Source: Rhizobium sp. R635 (GTDB taxonomy: Bacteria > Pseudomonadota > Alphaproteobacteria > Rhizobiales > Rhizobiaceae). Taken from it: a stretch of DNA of 62,083 nucleotides. A model generated the notes under the pieces. The model saw only the letters and a list, made by a program, of their open reading frames with translations, did no database searches and had not been told where the DNA came from. The position numbers were made by a program, and so were the translations under genes. Shown piece after piece: positions 23,775 through 34,769 of this stretch. The stretch's first letter is position 1. The number at the start of each line of letters is the position of its first letter. The stretch covers positions 1 through 62,083 of the forward strand of contig NZ_LOKX01000021.1 in assembly GCF_002211285.1 (NCBI RefSeq), written 5' to 3'.

Positions 23775-23826
23775 TTTTACCTAACTTTACAGTTTCTTAA
23801 CCGCCATTAACCTTGGCGTCGCTAAG
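23775..23826 (+). promoter_or_regulatory. CpxR-like promoter c for the outer-membrane factor gene
   Basis: Reverse-orientation half-sites TTTTAC 23775, CTTTAC 23785, CTTAAC 23796 and ATTAAC 23806 (spacing 10-11-10) are followed after 9 bases by GCTAAG (23821-23826). The start codon comes about 36 bases later. The leader sequence from 23818 to the start is nearly the same as that after promoter d. Confidence 0.75.
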
Positions 23827-23861
23827 CCTGAACCCTCGATCCAGGTTCGGAAGGCTCGCCA

Positions 23862-25316
23862 GTGAGTATGTCGCTTCACACAAGACTATCATTCCTCCGC
23901 TACGCCGTATCCGCTCTCGCCCTTCTGCTGGCGGGCTGCGTCAGCGGCCCGGACCACGTTCCTCCGCAGATGCCGCTTCCGGCGAAATTCGAAGAGGGGA
24001 GCAATAAGAGCAACGGCAATGTCGTGACGGAGCAATGGTGGACCGCCTATCGCGACGCGAAGCTCGACGGATTGGTCGTTCACGGCCTCAGCGAGAACCT
24101 CGATGTGCTGCAGGCGCTCGAAAGCATCAACTCGGCTTCCGCCAACGTCACGGTTGCCGGCGCCAGCGCTCTGCCGAGCCTGACCGTCGACGGATCGCAT
24201 ACCCTGTCCGGCGAGAAGGGGCGGTTGCGTACGACGGTCGGCACCACGAACACCACAGGCGGCGAGGCCAGCCTTTCCTGGCTGCTCGACTTCTTCGGCC
24301 AGTACCGTCGCTCAAGGGAAAGTGCCATCGCCTCGCTGGGGGCTGCCTATGCGACGGCCGACAATGCTAGGCTCACCTTCCTGAAAGACCTAGTCGAGAG
24401 CTATATCGACGCCCGCTACTATCAGGAGCGCATCGCGCTCTCACAGGCGAGCTTGAAATCCCGCCAGCAGACTTACGAACTCACGCAGCTGCAGCTGAAA
24501 GCTGGTGCGGCCTCCCGGCTCGACGTCGTTCAGGCCGAGGGCCTGGTACAGTCGACAAAATCTGACATTCCGGGCCTCGAACAGAGTTTTACCGAATCGG
24601 CCCATCACATTGCCACCTTGCTCGGAATGCCGGCGGCTTCGCTGACGGACGAGCTGCGCAAGAATACAGGCCAGCCGGTCTTCCGGGGCGACATCCGCGC
24701 CGGTATCCCGGCCGATCTCATCCGCAACCGTCCCGATATAAGAAAGGCCGAACGCGAGCTGGCGGCCGCGGTCGCCGATATCGGCGCAGCCGAAGCACAG
24801 CTCTACCCGTCGATTTCGCTCTCCGGCTCGATTTCGCCGAGCTGGGTCAAATCGTCAGGCGCCAGCGGCGCAAGCCTGACCAGCTGGTCTTTCGGGCCCA
24901 CACTCAACCTGCCGATCTTCGATGGCGGCAAATTGCGGGCGAATGTGGACATCGAGAAATCCGATGCCAGGACCCAATATCTGGCATGGAAAGCGGCGGT
25001 GTTGAACGGCGTCGAAGAGGTCGAAAACGCGTTGTCCGCCGTTCGCCACGACACGCGGACGCTGGAGCCGCTGCGCAGACAGGTGCAGACGGCGCAGGAA
25101 TCGCTGGCGCTTTCCACAACCAGCTACAGGGATGGCGCCTCGTCGCTGCTCGATGTTCTGGACGCGCAGCGCTCGGTCTCCGATGCCGAGGCAAGTCTGG
25201 CGGCCACCGTGCAGCAGGTCGCCAAGGATTATGTCGATCTCTATGTCGCCATCGGCGCCGGCTATCTGCCTTCACCGGAGCCGCTTGCCTCCAAGCGGAC
25301 GGCAAAGTCGGGCTGA
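23862..25316 (+). CDS. NodT-type outer-membrane efflux lipoprotein (TolC family)
   Basis: A 484-residue outer-membrane factor. The signal has a lipobox LLLAGC with lipidated Cys26, followed by the GPDHVPP start shared by NodT/OprM-type proteins. Two repeats of coiled-coil-forming helices and beta segments follow, with RNRPDIRKAERELAAAVADIGAAEAQLYPSISLSGS near residues 288-323. GTG 23862 is chosen because it aligns with the ATG of the next regulon gene across their near-identical leaders (GAAG, 9-base spacing). ATG 23868 is the alternative. It supplies the outer-membrane channel of the RND pump. Confidence 0.9.
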   Translation: MSMSLHTRLSFLRYAVSALALLLAGCVSGPDHVPPQMPLPAKFEEGSNKSNGNVVTEQWWTAYRDAKLDGLVVHGLSENLDVLQALESINSASANVTVAGASALPSLTVDGSHTLSGEKGRLRTTVGTTNTTGGEASLSWLLDFFGQYRRSRESAIASLGAAYATADNARLTFLKDLVESYIDARYYQERIALSQASLKSRQQTYELTQLQLKAGAASRLDVVQAEGLVQSTKSDIPGLEQSFTESAHHIATLLGMPAASLTDELRKNTGQPVFRGDIRAGIPADLIRNRPDIRKAERELAAAVADIGAAEAQLYPSISLSGSISPSWVKSSGASGASLTSWSFGPTLNLPIFDGGKLRANVDIEKSDARTQYLAWKAAVLNGVEEVENALSAVRHDTRTLEPLRRQVQTAQESLALSTTSYRDGASSLLDVLDAQRSVSDAEASLAATVQQVAKDYVDLYVAIGAGYLPSPEPLASKRTAKSG

Positions 25317-25377
25317 TCGCCGGCCTGCCCCCTGGCTTCAGAGGTCAAGGGACGGTGCGGGGCCTTATAATTCAATA

Positions 25378-25429
25378 TTTTACCCAACTTTACACTCGCT
25401 TTACGGCCATTAACGCTGGTGTCGCTAAA
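25378..25429 (+). promoter_or_regulatory. CpxR-like promoter d for the DUF3313 lipoprotein gene
   Basis: Half-sites TTTTAC 25378, CTTTAC 25388, CTTTAC 25399 and ATTAAC 25409 (10-11-10) precede GCTAAA (25424-25429) after 9 bases. The following leader (CCTGAATCC, CGATCC, GGTTC, GAAG, TCGCC) copies that of promoter c with a 1-base gap, so the two promoters probably arose by duplication. Confidence 0.75.
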
Positions 25430-25465
25430 ACCTGAATCCACGATCCCGGTTCAGAAGATTCGCCG

Positions 25466-26305
25466 ATGACCCTCAGCATCCAGCTATCCGAAATGCCTGC
25501 GCGGGCGGCAATCTGCGCCGTCCTGCTTGCCTTGCTTTCTTCCTGCGCGAGCGTGCCGTTGAAGCAAGGCGCCTCGCTCGGTTCCTATGCGGGAATGGCG
25601 GCGTCGGGCGGTTCCCTGACGAAGGCAAGATTGCGTGTGAATTCGGCCGCGGTTCTTGCCGCGCAGACGGTGCGCATCGTTCCGACGGCGGTGGATAATG
25701 CCGCCGGCGGCTCCTTCGATCCCAAAGACCTGGCGCTGCTGACGAACGCCGTCGATCGGTCGCTGTGCATGGGTCTCAGCGACCGCTTCAAGGTCGTGGG
25801 TTCAAACCAGCCGGCAGACCTCGTCGTCCATGCGACAGTCACCGACATCGTCGCAACGAACCGTGCGGTTGCCGCGACCTCCGCAGTCGCAACACTCGGC
25901 GCTTCTGTGGCGCTCGTTCCGATCCCGAGGATTCCGCTCGGCCTCGGCGGTCTCTCCGCGGAAGCCGAGGCTGTCGGTCAGGACGGCTCGCAGCAGGCAG
26001 CCATGATCTGGTCGCGCGGGGCGAACATGCTCACGACAAAGGCACGGATATCCCAAGTCGGCGACGCCTATTCCCTCTCATCTCAGTTCGGCGCCGATTT
26101 CAGCCGCATGCTGACGAAAGGGCAGGATCCGTTCAGGGGAACGCCCTCCATCCGGCTGATGCAAACGATCAAGACATCCCTCGGCAGCGACCCGAAATAC
26201 GACGCCTGCAAGGCATTCGGACCCGCGCCCGGGATCAAGGGGGCTATCGCGGGCCAGCTCGGACTGCCGCCAGGCTGGAGCGACAAGGGCGCGGCAGCCC
26301 GATAG
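25466..26305 (+). CDS. DUF3313-family lipoprotein
   Basis: A 279-residue exported protein with a signal and lipobox-like LLSSC (Cys27). The body matches the DUF3313 pattern: GASLGSYAGM near residues 35-44, RLRVNSAAVLAAQTVRIVPT near 56-75 and a lumenal domain ending with a proline-rich tail. Function is unknown, and relatives are often next to efflux or envelope genes. It has its own copy of the CpxR-like promoter and so belongs to the efflux/envelope-stress regulon. Confidence 0.8.
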   Translation: MTLSIQLSEMPARAAICAVLLALLSSCASVPLKQGASLGSYAGMAASGGSLTKARLRVNSAAVLAAQTVRIVPTAVDNAAGGSFDPKDLALLTNAVDRSLCMGLSDRFKVVGSNQPADLVVHATVTDIVATNRAVAATSAVATLGASVALVPIPRIPLGLGGLSAEAEAVGQDGSQQAAMIWSRGANMLTTKARISQVGDAYSLSSQFGADFSRMLTKGQDPFRGTPSIRLMQTIKTSLGSDPKYDACKAFGPAPGIKGAIAGQLGLPPGWSDKGAAAR

Positions 26306-26382
26306 CGGCCAGATAACGACCGCCGCTCCAGCCGGCGGCGGCTCCAGACACTTCAGCAAATCCAGCATGAAAGGACATCGAC

Positions 26383-26739
26383 ATGAAGACATATCTACGA
26401 CTTGCAGCCTTGGCCGTCGCAGCTCTTGCGGCGAGCCCGTCTTTTTCCCAGCAGGAACAGTTCCTGCCATCGCCGAAGGCCGCGGCAATCCTCGCCGATG
26501 GAGCACCGTGGTCGGCACTGGCGCCTGATGGCAAGACCCTCAAGTTCACCCTGAACAAGGACGGCACCGGCAGCATTCGCGGCCCGATGCCGTTTACGCT
26601 CTCCGTCACATGGACGGTCAAGGACGACGCGATGTGCATATCAGGCAAGATGGGCACGCGATGCCTCCGCTTTCGCTCGGTTCCCGGCGGACTGCAGGGG
26701 TGGGACGGCGACAAGCCGGATCTGAAGTTCAGTCGTTGA
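26383..26739 (+). CDS. Small periplasmic protein, function unknown
   Basis: A 118-residue protein with a signal peptide (MKTYLRLAALAVAALAA, cleavage near FSQ at residue 23) and a short mature domain with two cysteines (in DAMCIS and TRCLRF, near residues 86 and 95) that could form a disulfide. AAAGGACA precedes ATG 26383. It lies 77 bases after the DUF3313 gene on the same strand and may share its transcript. No family is recognised with certainty. Confidence 0.65.
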   Translation: MKTYLRLAALAVAALAASPSFSQQEQFLPSPKAAAILADGAPWSALAPDGKTLKFTLNKDGTGSIRGPMPFTLSVTWTVKDDAMCISGKMGTRCLRFRSVPGGLQGWDGDKPDLKFSR

Positions 26740-26791
26740 TGATTGGTGCGTCGTTCAGGCGCGCGCGCTGCAACCGTATGAGGATTGACCG

Positions 26792-27076
26792 ATGAGACAT
26801 TTACGGACGTTCACCACGATCTGCCTGCTTCTGGCCGCGCAATCGGCTGCCATGGCGCAGGTCCCGCCGCCCATCCCGCTGATTCCAGGCCCTCCGGGGC
26901 CGCCACCGATTATCATGCCGCCGCCCGCTCCTGCGCCGTCAGAGGAATATTCGATCCGGTATGACGAGAGACATTACGATTGGTGCGCGCGCCGCTATCG
27001 GTCGTATTCGGCCTATGACAATAGTTTTCAGCCCAATCACGGGCCGCGGAGGCAATGTTACTCCCCCTACAATTGA
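26792..27076 (+). CDS. BA14K-family secreted protein
   Basis: A 94-residue secreted protein. A signal peptide (ending near AMAQ, residue 23) is followed by a Pro/Ile-rich linker ([14 protein letters not shown]) and the BA14K signature [30 protein letters not shown]. The family is typical of Rhizobiales and is named after an immunoreactive Brucella protein with lectin-like activity. TGAGGA lies 7 bases before ATG 26792. Its stop is 1 base from the stop of the convergent lyase gene. Confidence 0.8.
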   Translation: MRHLRTFTTICLLLAAQSAAMAQVPPPIPLIPGPPGPPPIIMPPPAPAPSEEYSIRYDERHYDWCARRYRSYSAYDNSFQPNHGPRRQCYSPYN

Positions 27077-27077
27077 G

Positions 27078-27926
27078 CTAGCTCGGTTCCGATTGTCCGG
27101 CGCTTTCCAGAATGCGCAGCGCAAGCTTGAGATGCGGCAAGTCAAGCATGCGTCCGTCAAGCTGGATGACGCCGGCGTCGGGCCTGGCGGCAAAGGCGGC
27201 AGCAACCTTTTCCGCCCAGGCGATTTCGGAAGCGTCAGGCGTGAAGGCGTGGTTGATTGCCTCGATCTGGCTCGGGTGGATGGCCATCATGCCGGAAAAA
27301 CCGTCGCGCCGGCCGCGGCCGGCATAGGCCCTGAGACCGTTGAGATCGCGGAAATCTGGGTAGACGGTTTCGATTGCCGGAACGGCGGCGGCATGGGCTG
27401 CAAATAGGGTGAGCGAGCGGGCAAGCTCGTAAGGCGGGGTATAACGGCCATCCGTCCTTCGCGCGGTCGCAGCCCCCATCGCGGCGGGCAGATCCTCGGC
27501 GCCCCAGGTCAGGCCGCAAAGGTTCGCCGAGACGTCGCGGTAGCTGCCGATCTCGAAGATCGCGGACGGCGTTTCCGTCGCGATCGGCAAGATGGGAACG
27601 GCCGGCGTCAATGAGCCTGCGAGTTTGCGCACGGAGGCGGCACCCTCGGCCTTCGGCAGCATGATCGCGAAGGGATGAAGGCCGCTGAGTGCGGCAAGAT
27701 CGCCTTCGAATTCCGGGGAAGTCAGGGGATTGATGCGGATCAGCAGAGCGCTCTCGTCGGCACGACCCAGAACGAATTCGTGCACGGCCTCCCGTGCTCT
27801 CGGCTTGTTTGCGGGTGCAACGGAATCTTCCAGATCGAGAATGACGGCGTCGGCGCCGGAGGCGAGCGCTTTGTCGAAGCGCTCCGGCCGGTCGCCGGGC
27901 ACGAAGAGCAGCGAGCGCAGCCTCAT
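27078..27926 (-). CDS. HpcH/HpaI-type CoA-ester lyase (CitE-like), end of leucine operon
   Basis: A 282-residue TIM-barrel lyase of the CitE/malyl-CoA family: [30 protein letters not shown] near residues 6-35, substrate Arg in LIRINP near 61-66, [10 protein letters not shown] near 107-116 and the metal site in [12 protein letters not shown] near 130-141. ATG 27926 overlaps the MaoC stop (ATGA), which rejects the longer frame to 27962. It is the last gene of the ivd-mccBA operon, where a classical HMG-CoA lyase would be expected. In Mycobacterium tuberculosis a CitE-like enzyme in an operon of the same content (Rv2498c) cleaves (R)-HMG-CoA and (S)-citramalyl-CoA, so that role is the best inference here. 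Confidence 0.85.
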   Translation of the reverse strand: MRLRSLLFVPGDRPERFDKALASGADAVILDLEDSVAPANKPRAREAVHEFVLGRADESALLIRINPLTSPEFEGDLAALSGLHPFAIMLPKAEGAASVRKLAGSLTPAVPILPIATETPSAIFEIGSYRDVSANLCGLTWGAEDLPAAMGAATARRTDGRYTPPYELARSLTLFAAHAAAVPAIETVYPDFRDLNGLRAYAGRGRRDGFSGMMAIHPSQIEAINHAFTPDASEIAWAEKVAAAFAARPDAGVIQLDGRMLDLPHLKLALRILESAGQSEPS

Positions 27927-28374
27927 GACGGTTTCACCTTCACCATCGCCGTGCGCAGGCATTGGCAGACGATCTCGTCACGCTGGTTCAGGGTCACGTG
28001 CCGGAATGTGACGATGCCGGCATCGGGGCGGGAGTTCGAGCGGCGCAGTTCCGCCACCTCGGTTTCCACCCGTAGCGTATCGCCGATGAAAACAGGCTTC
28101 GGCATCGTCACCTTGTCATAGCCGAGATTGGCGACGAGCGTGCCGAGCGTGGTGTCACCGACCGAAAGGCCGACGGTGAGCGCAAAGGTGAATGTGCCGT
28201 TGACGACGATCCGGCCGAATTCGGTGCCGGCGGCATAATCGGCATCGAGATGCAGCGGCTGCGGATTGTGGGAAAGCGTCGTGAACAGCAGGTTGTCGGT
28301 CTCGGTGACGGTTCGGCGGATTGCGTGGGCGATGTGGTCGGCGACCGTCCATTCGTCGAAATAGCGGCCGGCCA

Positions 28375-28375
<1 letters not shown>
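27923..28375 (-). CDS. MaoC-family hot-dog dehydratase
   Basis: A 150-residue single hot-dog enzyme. The catalytic segment [26 protein letters not shown] (residues 35-60) carries the Asp/His pair of (R)-specific enoyl-CoA hydratases. ATG 28375 overlaps the preceding carboxylase stop (TGATG), and its own stop overlaps the lyase start, giving tight translational coupling. In the leucine pathway it could hydrate 3-methylglutaconyl-CoA to the (R)-isomer of HMG-CoA used by the adjacent CitE-like lyase, replacing the usual crotonase-family hydratase, which is absent here. The mycobacterial Rv2499c gene holds the same position. Confidence 0.85.
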
Positions 28376-30240
<1,865 letters not shown>

Positions 30241-30248
30241 GGCGCGCC

Positions 30249-31859
30249 TCACATCCGGAACAGGCCGAAGCGCGTCCCTCTAGGGATCGGCGCATTCAGG
30301 CAGGCGGAAAAGGCAAGGCCGAGCACATCGCGCGTCTGGCGCGGGTCGATGATGCCGTCGTCCCAGAGGCGGGCGGTGGCATAATAGGGATTGCCCTCCG
30401 CTTCGTAGCCGGCGCGGATCGGCGCCTTGAAGGCCTCCTCGTCGTCAATGGGCCAGTCCTCTCCGCGCGCCTCCATCGCGTCGCGGCGGATGGTAGCGAG
30501 CACGGAGGCTGCCTGTTCGCCGCCCATGACGCTGATGCGGCTGTTCGGCCAGGTGAAGAGGAAGCGCGGGCGATAGGCGCGGCCGCACATGCCGTAATTG
30601 CCGGCGCCGAAGCTGCCGCCGATGATGACGGTGACCTTCGGCACGGTCGCGGTCGCGACCGCCGTCACCAGTTTTGCCCCATCCTTGGCGATGCCGCCGG
30701 CCTCGTAGCGGCCGCCAACCATGAAGCCGGAGATATTCTGCAGAAAGAGCAGGGGCACGCGGCGCTGGCAGGCGAGCTCGATGAAATGCGCGCCCTTCAG
30801 CGCGCTTTCGGAAAAGAGCACGCCATTATTGGCGATGACGGCGACCGGCATGCCCCAGATGCGGGCGAAGCCGCAGATGAGCGTAGTGCCGAAGAGCGGC
30901 TTGAACTCGTGCAGTTCCGAGCCGTCAACGATCCGGCCGATGACTTCGCGCACGTCATAGGGTGAGCGCACATCGTCGGGGATGATGCCGTGAAGGTCTT
31001 CGACGTTTAGCTTCGGTGGCCGCGGAGGCTGGATGTCGATATCGACCGATTTGACGCTGTTGAGGCTGGCGACGATATCGCGCACCAGGAGCAGTGCATG
31101 TTCGTCGTTCTCGGCGACATGATCGACGACGCCGGAGCGGCGGCCATGGGTTTCGGCGCCGCCGAGCTCTTCGGCCGAGATGATCTCGCCGGTCGCGGCT
31201 TTGACCAGCGGCGGGCCGGCGAGGAAGATCGTTCCCTGATTGCGGACGATCACCGTCTCATCGGACATGGCGGGCACATAGGCGCCGCCGGCCGTGCAGC
31301 TTCCCATCACGCAGGCGATCTGCGGAATGCCTTCGGCCGACATCTGCGCCTGGTTGTAGAAGATCGCGCCGAAATGGTCGCGGTCGGGAAAGACTTCCGC
31401 CTGATGCGGAAGATTGGCGCCGCCGCTATCGACAAGGTAGATGCAGGGCAGCCGGTTCTGCAGGGCGATCTCCTGCGCCCGCAGATGTTTCTTGACCGTC
31501 ATCGGAAAATAGGCGCCGCCCTTCACCGTCGCGTCATTGGCGACGATCATCACCTCGCGGCCGCAAACACGGCCGATACCGGATATGATGCCCGCACCCG
31601 GCGCCTCGTCGCCGTACATGCCGTTGGCCGCCAGCGCGCCGATCTCCAGGAAGGGACTGCCGGCATCGAGCAGCAGCTGGATGCGGTCGCGCGGCAGGAG
31701 CTTGCCCTTGCCGGTATGGCGCTCGCGCGCCGTTTGCGGTCCGCCTTCGCGCGCTTTCGCCGAGCGCTCGTAGAGCTCGTCGATAAGCGCTCTGTTCTTG
31801 GCGGTATTGGTTTTGAAGCTGTCGCTGTCGCGGTCGATCGCCGTCGAAATCACCGTCAT
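30249..31859 (-). CDS. mccB: Methylcrotonyl-CoA carboxylase beta (carboxyltransferase) subunit
   Basis: A 536-residue carboxyltransferase of normal length with two crotonase-like halves. Features include [49 protein letters not shown] in the N-half, and [24 protein letters not shown] and [20 protein letters not shown] in the C-half. These match the methylcrotonyl/geranyl-CoA carboxylase branch more than the propionyl-CoA one. Its start overlaps the end of isovaleryl-CoA dehydrogenase (ATGA) and it ends 8 bases before the biotin subunit. Confidence 0.92.
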   Translation of the reverse strand: MTVISTAIDRDSDSFKTNTAKNRALIDELYERSAKAREGGPQTARERHTGKGKLLPRDRIQLLLDAGSPFLEIGALAANGMYGDEAPGAGIISGIGRVCGREVMIVANDATVKGGAYFPMTVKKHLRAQEIALQNRLPCIYLVDSGGANLPHQAEVFPDRDHFGAIFYNQAQMSAEGIPQIACVMGSCTAGGAYVPAMSDETVIVRNQGTIFLAGPPLVKAATGEIISAEELGGAETHGRRSGVVDHVAENDEHALLLVRDIVASLNSVKSVDIDIQPPRPPKLNVEDLHGIIPDDVRSPYDVREVIGRIVDGSELHEFKPLFGTTLICGFARIWGMPVAVIANNGVLFSESALKGAHFIELACQRRVPLLFLQNISGFMVGGRYEAGGIAKDGAKLVTAVATATVPKVTVIIGGSFGAGNYGMCGRAYRPRFLFTWPNSRISVMGGEQAASVLATIRRDAMEARGEDWPIDDEEAFKAPIRAGYEAEGNPYYATARLWDDGIIDPRQTRDVLGLAFSACLNAPIPRGTRFGLFRM

Positions 31860-33001
31860 GATGCGATGAGCTCCCGGCCGATCAGATAGCGGCGGATTTC
31901 ATTGGTGCCCGCGCCGATATCGTAAAGCTTGGCGTCGCGCAGGAAACGCTCGACCGGCCATTCCTTGGTATAGCCGGCGCCGCCGAGCGCCTGGATCGCC
32001 TCGAGCGAGACCTTCACGGCATTCTCGCTGGCAAAGAGGATCGCGGCGGCCGCATCGGTGCGCGTGGCGCGGCCGGCATCGCAGGCCCGCGCCACGGAAT
32101 AGACATAGGCGCGCGCCGAATTCAGCGCGACGTACATGTCGGCGATCTTGCCCTGCATCAGCTGGAAATCGCCGATCGCCTTGCCGAACTGCTTGCGGTC
32201 GCGCACATAGGGCAGCACGACATCGAGGCAGGCCTGCATGATGCCGAGCGGGCCGGCGGCAAGCACGGCGCGCTCGTAATCGAGGCCCGACATCAGGATT
32301 TTCACGCCTTCGCCCTCCCGGCCCATCAGCGCCTCGGCCGGCACCTCGCAATCCTGAAAGACCAGTTCGGCCGTATCGCTGCCGCGCATGCCGAGCTTGG
32401 AAAGCTTCTTGGAGACGCTGAAGCCGGGCAGGCCTTTTTCGATGATCAAGGCGGAAATGCCTTTCGGGCCGGCGGCCGGATCGGTCTTGGCATAGACGAC
32501 GAGCACGTCGGCATGCGGTGCATTGGTGATCCAGAATTTCGTGCCGTTGAGGACATAGCGGTCGCCCTTTTTATCGGCGCGCAACCGCATGGAGACGACA
32601 TCGGAGCCCGAGCCGACCTCCGACATGGCAAGCGAGCCGACATGGTCGCCTGATATCAGCTTCGGCAGATAGCGGTTTTTCTGTTCGAGCGAAGCCCAGC
32701 GGCGGATCTGGTTGACGCAGAGATTGGAATGGGCGCCGTAGCTCAAGCCCACCGAGGCCGAGGCGCGCGAGACTTCCTCCATGGCGACGACATGCTCGAG
32801 ATAACCGAGGCCGGCGCCGCCGAATTCTTCCTCGACGGTGATGCCATGCAGGCCGAGCGCGCCCATCTGAGGCCAGAGCTGGCGCGCGAACGTGTTGCTT
32901 TCGTCGATCTCCGCGGCGAGCGGAGCAATATGACCGGCGGCAAATCGCGCCGTCGTTTCGCGGATCGCGTCCGCAGTTTCGCCGAGCGAAAAATCAAACA
33001 T
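31856..33001 (-). CDS. ivd: Isovaleryl-CoA dehydrogenase
   Basis: A 381-residue acyl-CoA dehydrogenase. The ACAD signature [29 protein letters not shown] lies near residues 48-76. The FAD/substrate loop [18 protein letters not shown] and [21 protein letters not shown] follow, and the C-terminus has [45 protein letters not shown] and the position before mccB-mccA identify it as the isovaleryl-CoA enzyme of leucine catabolism. It is the first gene of the operon. GGAGGAGTGCC lies before ATG 33001. Confidence 0.9.
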   Translation of the reverse strand: MFDFSLGETADAIRETTARFAAGHIAPLAAEIDESNTFARQLWPQMGALGLHGITVEEEFGGAGLGYLEHVVAMEEVSRASASVGLSYGAHSNLCVNQIRRWASLEQKNRYLPKLISGDHVGSLAMSEVGSGSDVVSMRLRADKKGDRYVLNGTKFWITNAPHADVLVVYAKTDPAAGPKGISALIIEKGLPGFSVSKKLSKLGMRGSDTAELVFQDCEVPAEALMGREGEGVKILMSGLDYERAVLAAGPLGIMQACLDVVLPYVRDRKQFGKAIGDFQLMQGKIADMYVALNSARAYVYSVARACDAGRATRTDAAAAILFASENAVKVSLEAIQALGGAGYTKEWPVERFLRDAKLYDIGAGTNEIRRYLIGRELIAS

Positions 33002-33139
33002 GGCACTCCTCCCGCTGAAATATGTAGCGCGGGTTGCGGCAGGTTCAAAGTGCCGTTGAATGATGGGTATAAGAACTCCATTTTCTTGAAAATATGGAAA
33101 ATATGGAATATATGGAAATCATATAGGAGACATTATTCG

Positions 33140-33400
33140 ATGCGACAGTTTACGACGGGTGATCTCAACAAACAGGTCGGTGACGTCACTGATGCCGCGA
33201 GCCGCGAACCGGTCGTTCTTACCCGCCACAATAAGCCGCGTTTCGTGCTGATGAGCTTTGAGCATTATGAGCGCCTGCGCAGTGGCACAGATCCGCGCCG
33301 CGCCCATGCCACCTTGGAGATGCCTGACGAGCATGCCGAATTGTTTGGTAAGGCGATTGAGCGGCTGGCAAAGGGCGAAGGCTACGACGATGAGCCATGA
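33140..33400 (+). CDS. Phd/YefM-family antitoxin, apparently orphan
   Basis: An 86-residue antitoxin. The start MRQFTTGDLNKQVGDVTDAA forms the dimerising DNA-binding domain, with the typical VVLTRHNKPRFVLMSFEHYERLR strand-helix segment (about residues 26-48) and an acidic unstructured C-tail that would wrap a toxin. TAGGAG lies 9 bases before ATG 33140. The longer frame to 32729 is antisense to ivd and is rejected. A TGGAAATAT-like repeat lies just upstream (33090-33125) and may be its operator. The expected toxin is missing (see the next entry). Confidence 0.8.
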   Translation: MRQFTTGDLNKQVGDVTDAASREPVVLTRHNKPRFVLMSFEHYERLRSGTDPRRAHATLEMPDEHAELFGKAIERLAKGEGYDDEP

Positions 33401-33531
33401 GTTTCGTCCTGCTCATGACTGAGGAGGGAGGTACGCGGCGTTTGCCACGATTCCGCTTCTCCCCAGCGGGGAGAAGATGCCGGCAGGCAGATGAGGGGGT
33501 GAGCAGCAGAGCTGCGAATGCGCTAGCGTAA
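33397..33531 (+). pseudogene. Truncated toxin start overlapping the antitoxin stop
   Basis: An ATG at 33397 overlaps the antitoxin TGA in the manner usual for toxin-antitoxin pairs and begins MSFVLLM, like many PIN-domain or related toxins. After about seven codons the frame runs into the RIME-like repeat and stops at 33529-33531. Nothing of a toxin domain remains. I read it as a toxin gene destroyed by deletion or repeat insertion. The original toxin family is a guess. Confidence 0.35.
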
Positions 33532-33607
33532 GCGAAGGCAAGCAAGGGCGTGCCGTGTGGCCCCCTCATCCGACCCTTCGGGCCACCTTCTCCCCGCTGG
33601 GGAGAAG
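33456..33607. repeat. RIME-type Rhizobium intergenic mosaic repeat
   Basis: The palindromes CTTCTCCCC/GGGGAGAAG occur at both ends (33456-33476 and 33587-33607), with GATGAGGGGGTGAG (33490-33503) facing CCCCTCATC (33561-33569) between them. This about 152-bp arrangement is the classic Rhizobium intergenic mosaic element. Such elements are numerous in Rhizobium genomes, fold strongly when transcribed and mark sites of rearrangement. Here it separates the orphan antitoxin from the AraC gene end. Confidence 0.8.
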
Positions 33608-33621
33608 AGGGAGCAAGACGC

Positions 33622-34635
33622 CTAACCTGCGCGGCCCTGTCCTCCCGCTTCCTCCCGTCGGAAAGCCTCGGGACTCTTGCCCATCCACTTCCGAAATGCG
33701 CGAAAAAAGGCGCTGGGTTCGGAATAGCCGAGCTGTACGGCGATCTCGCCGATCGTTTTCGAGGTATTCAGCAGCAGTTCGACGGCGAGGTCGCGGCGGA
33801 TGTCGTCCTTGATGGCGGCATAGCTTTGTCCTTCGTCGTGCAGGCGGTGGCGCAGCGTCGAGGGCGGCATGCGCATGTCGGCGGCGAGTTCGGCGAAGCT
33901 TCGCCACGTGGCCGGCGTTGCCTGGTTCAAGCGCCGGCGGACGGCGGCGGCGATGCCGGCATCGTAGCGGTAGCGCACGAGAATATTGGCGGGCGCGCCG
34001 CGCAGGAATTGTTTCAGCGCCTGTTCGCTGCGTGAAATCGGCAGGTCGAGCAGGGCGCTGTCGAAACCGAGACGGCTGATCGGCTGCGAGAAACGTACCG
34101 GCGCGCCGAAGAAAAGCCGGTAGTCGGCGCCTTGTTTCGGCTCGGCGCAGCGGAAATCCACGAGTCGGATCGGGATGCGGCGGCCGACCAGCCAGCAGGT
34201 GATGCCGTGCAGGATGATCCAGTAGGTGCGGTAGGCGAAGGCCGAGCGCGGGCTGTCCGCATCCCTGAGTTCGACCTCCGCCAGTCCGTCGCGGATGACG
34301 AGCCGTCCCCGGGGATCGTCGAGCACGACATCGAGGAAGCGCAGCGCCCGGCGCAGCGCCTGACCGAGCGTCGGCGCATGCAGCACGCAATGGCAGAGCA
34401 GCGTGAAACTGCCGCTGCGCATCGGCCGGCCGCCCATGCCGAAGAATTCGTCGTCAAGCTCGGCGGCGATCGCCAGCCAGAGCGCGCCATAGGTTTCCGC
34501 CGAAACCGGCTGGTCGACGGCCGGCAGACCCACGCGGGCGAGGATCGGCGCCGTCGGCTTGCCGAGCCGCCGCAGGCTGTCGAGCGCCTCCTCGACGAAA
34601 GCAGGTGCGATCATGCGTCGTTCGATCTCGGCCAT
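33622..34635 (-). CDS. AraC-family transcriptional regulator (arabinose_bd-like sensor domain)
   Basis: A 337-residue regulator. The N-terminal ligand domain (about 1-190, PF12625 type) begins [22 protein letters not shown]. The C-terminal AraC helix-turn-helix pair (about 235-325) shows [25 protein letters not shown] and [36 protein letters not shown] 34635 follows AGAGGGG. It is divergent from the SDR-thiolase-bkd operon starting 134 bases away and likely activates it. Related regulators respond to ornithine or branched-chain amino acids. Confidence 0.88.
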   Translation of the reverse strand: MAEIERRMIAPAFVEEALDSLRRLGKPTAPILARVGLPAVDQPVSAETYGALWLAIAAELDDEFFGMGGRPMRSGSFTLLCHCVLHAPTLGQALRRALRFLDVVLDDPRGRLVIRDGLAEVELRDADSPRSAFAYRTYWIILHGITCWLVGRRIPIRLVDFRCAEPKQGADYRLFFGAPVRFSQPISRLGFDSALLDLPISRSEQALKQFLRGAPANILVRYRYDAGIAAAVRRRLNQATPATWRSFAELAADMRMPPSTLRHRLHDEGQSYAAIKDDIRRDLAVELLLNTSKTIGEIAVQLGYSEPSAFFRAFRKWMGKSPEAFRREEAGGQGRAG

Positions 34636-34769
34636 CCCATCCCCTCTATGGCAAAACTGGCCGAAATAATGGAGCAGTTTTGTCATCGCTTGCAATAGGT
34701 GGAACGAATAGAATCGTGGGCGTCGGTGGCGCTCGGAGGAGGACGCGGCCGGCAGGGAGGAACAGATTC

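Noticed and set aside
33456..33607. CRISPR-like repeat array
   Set aside because: Only two palindromic repeat units facing each other, without regular spacers. It fits a RIME element.
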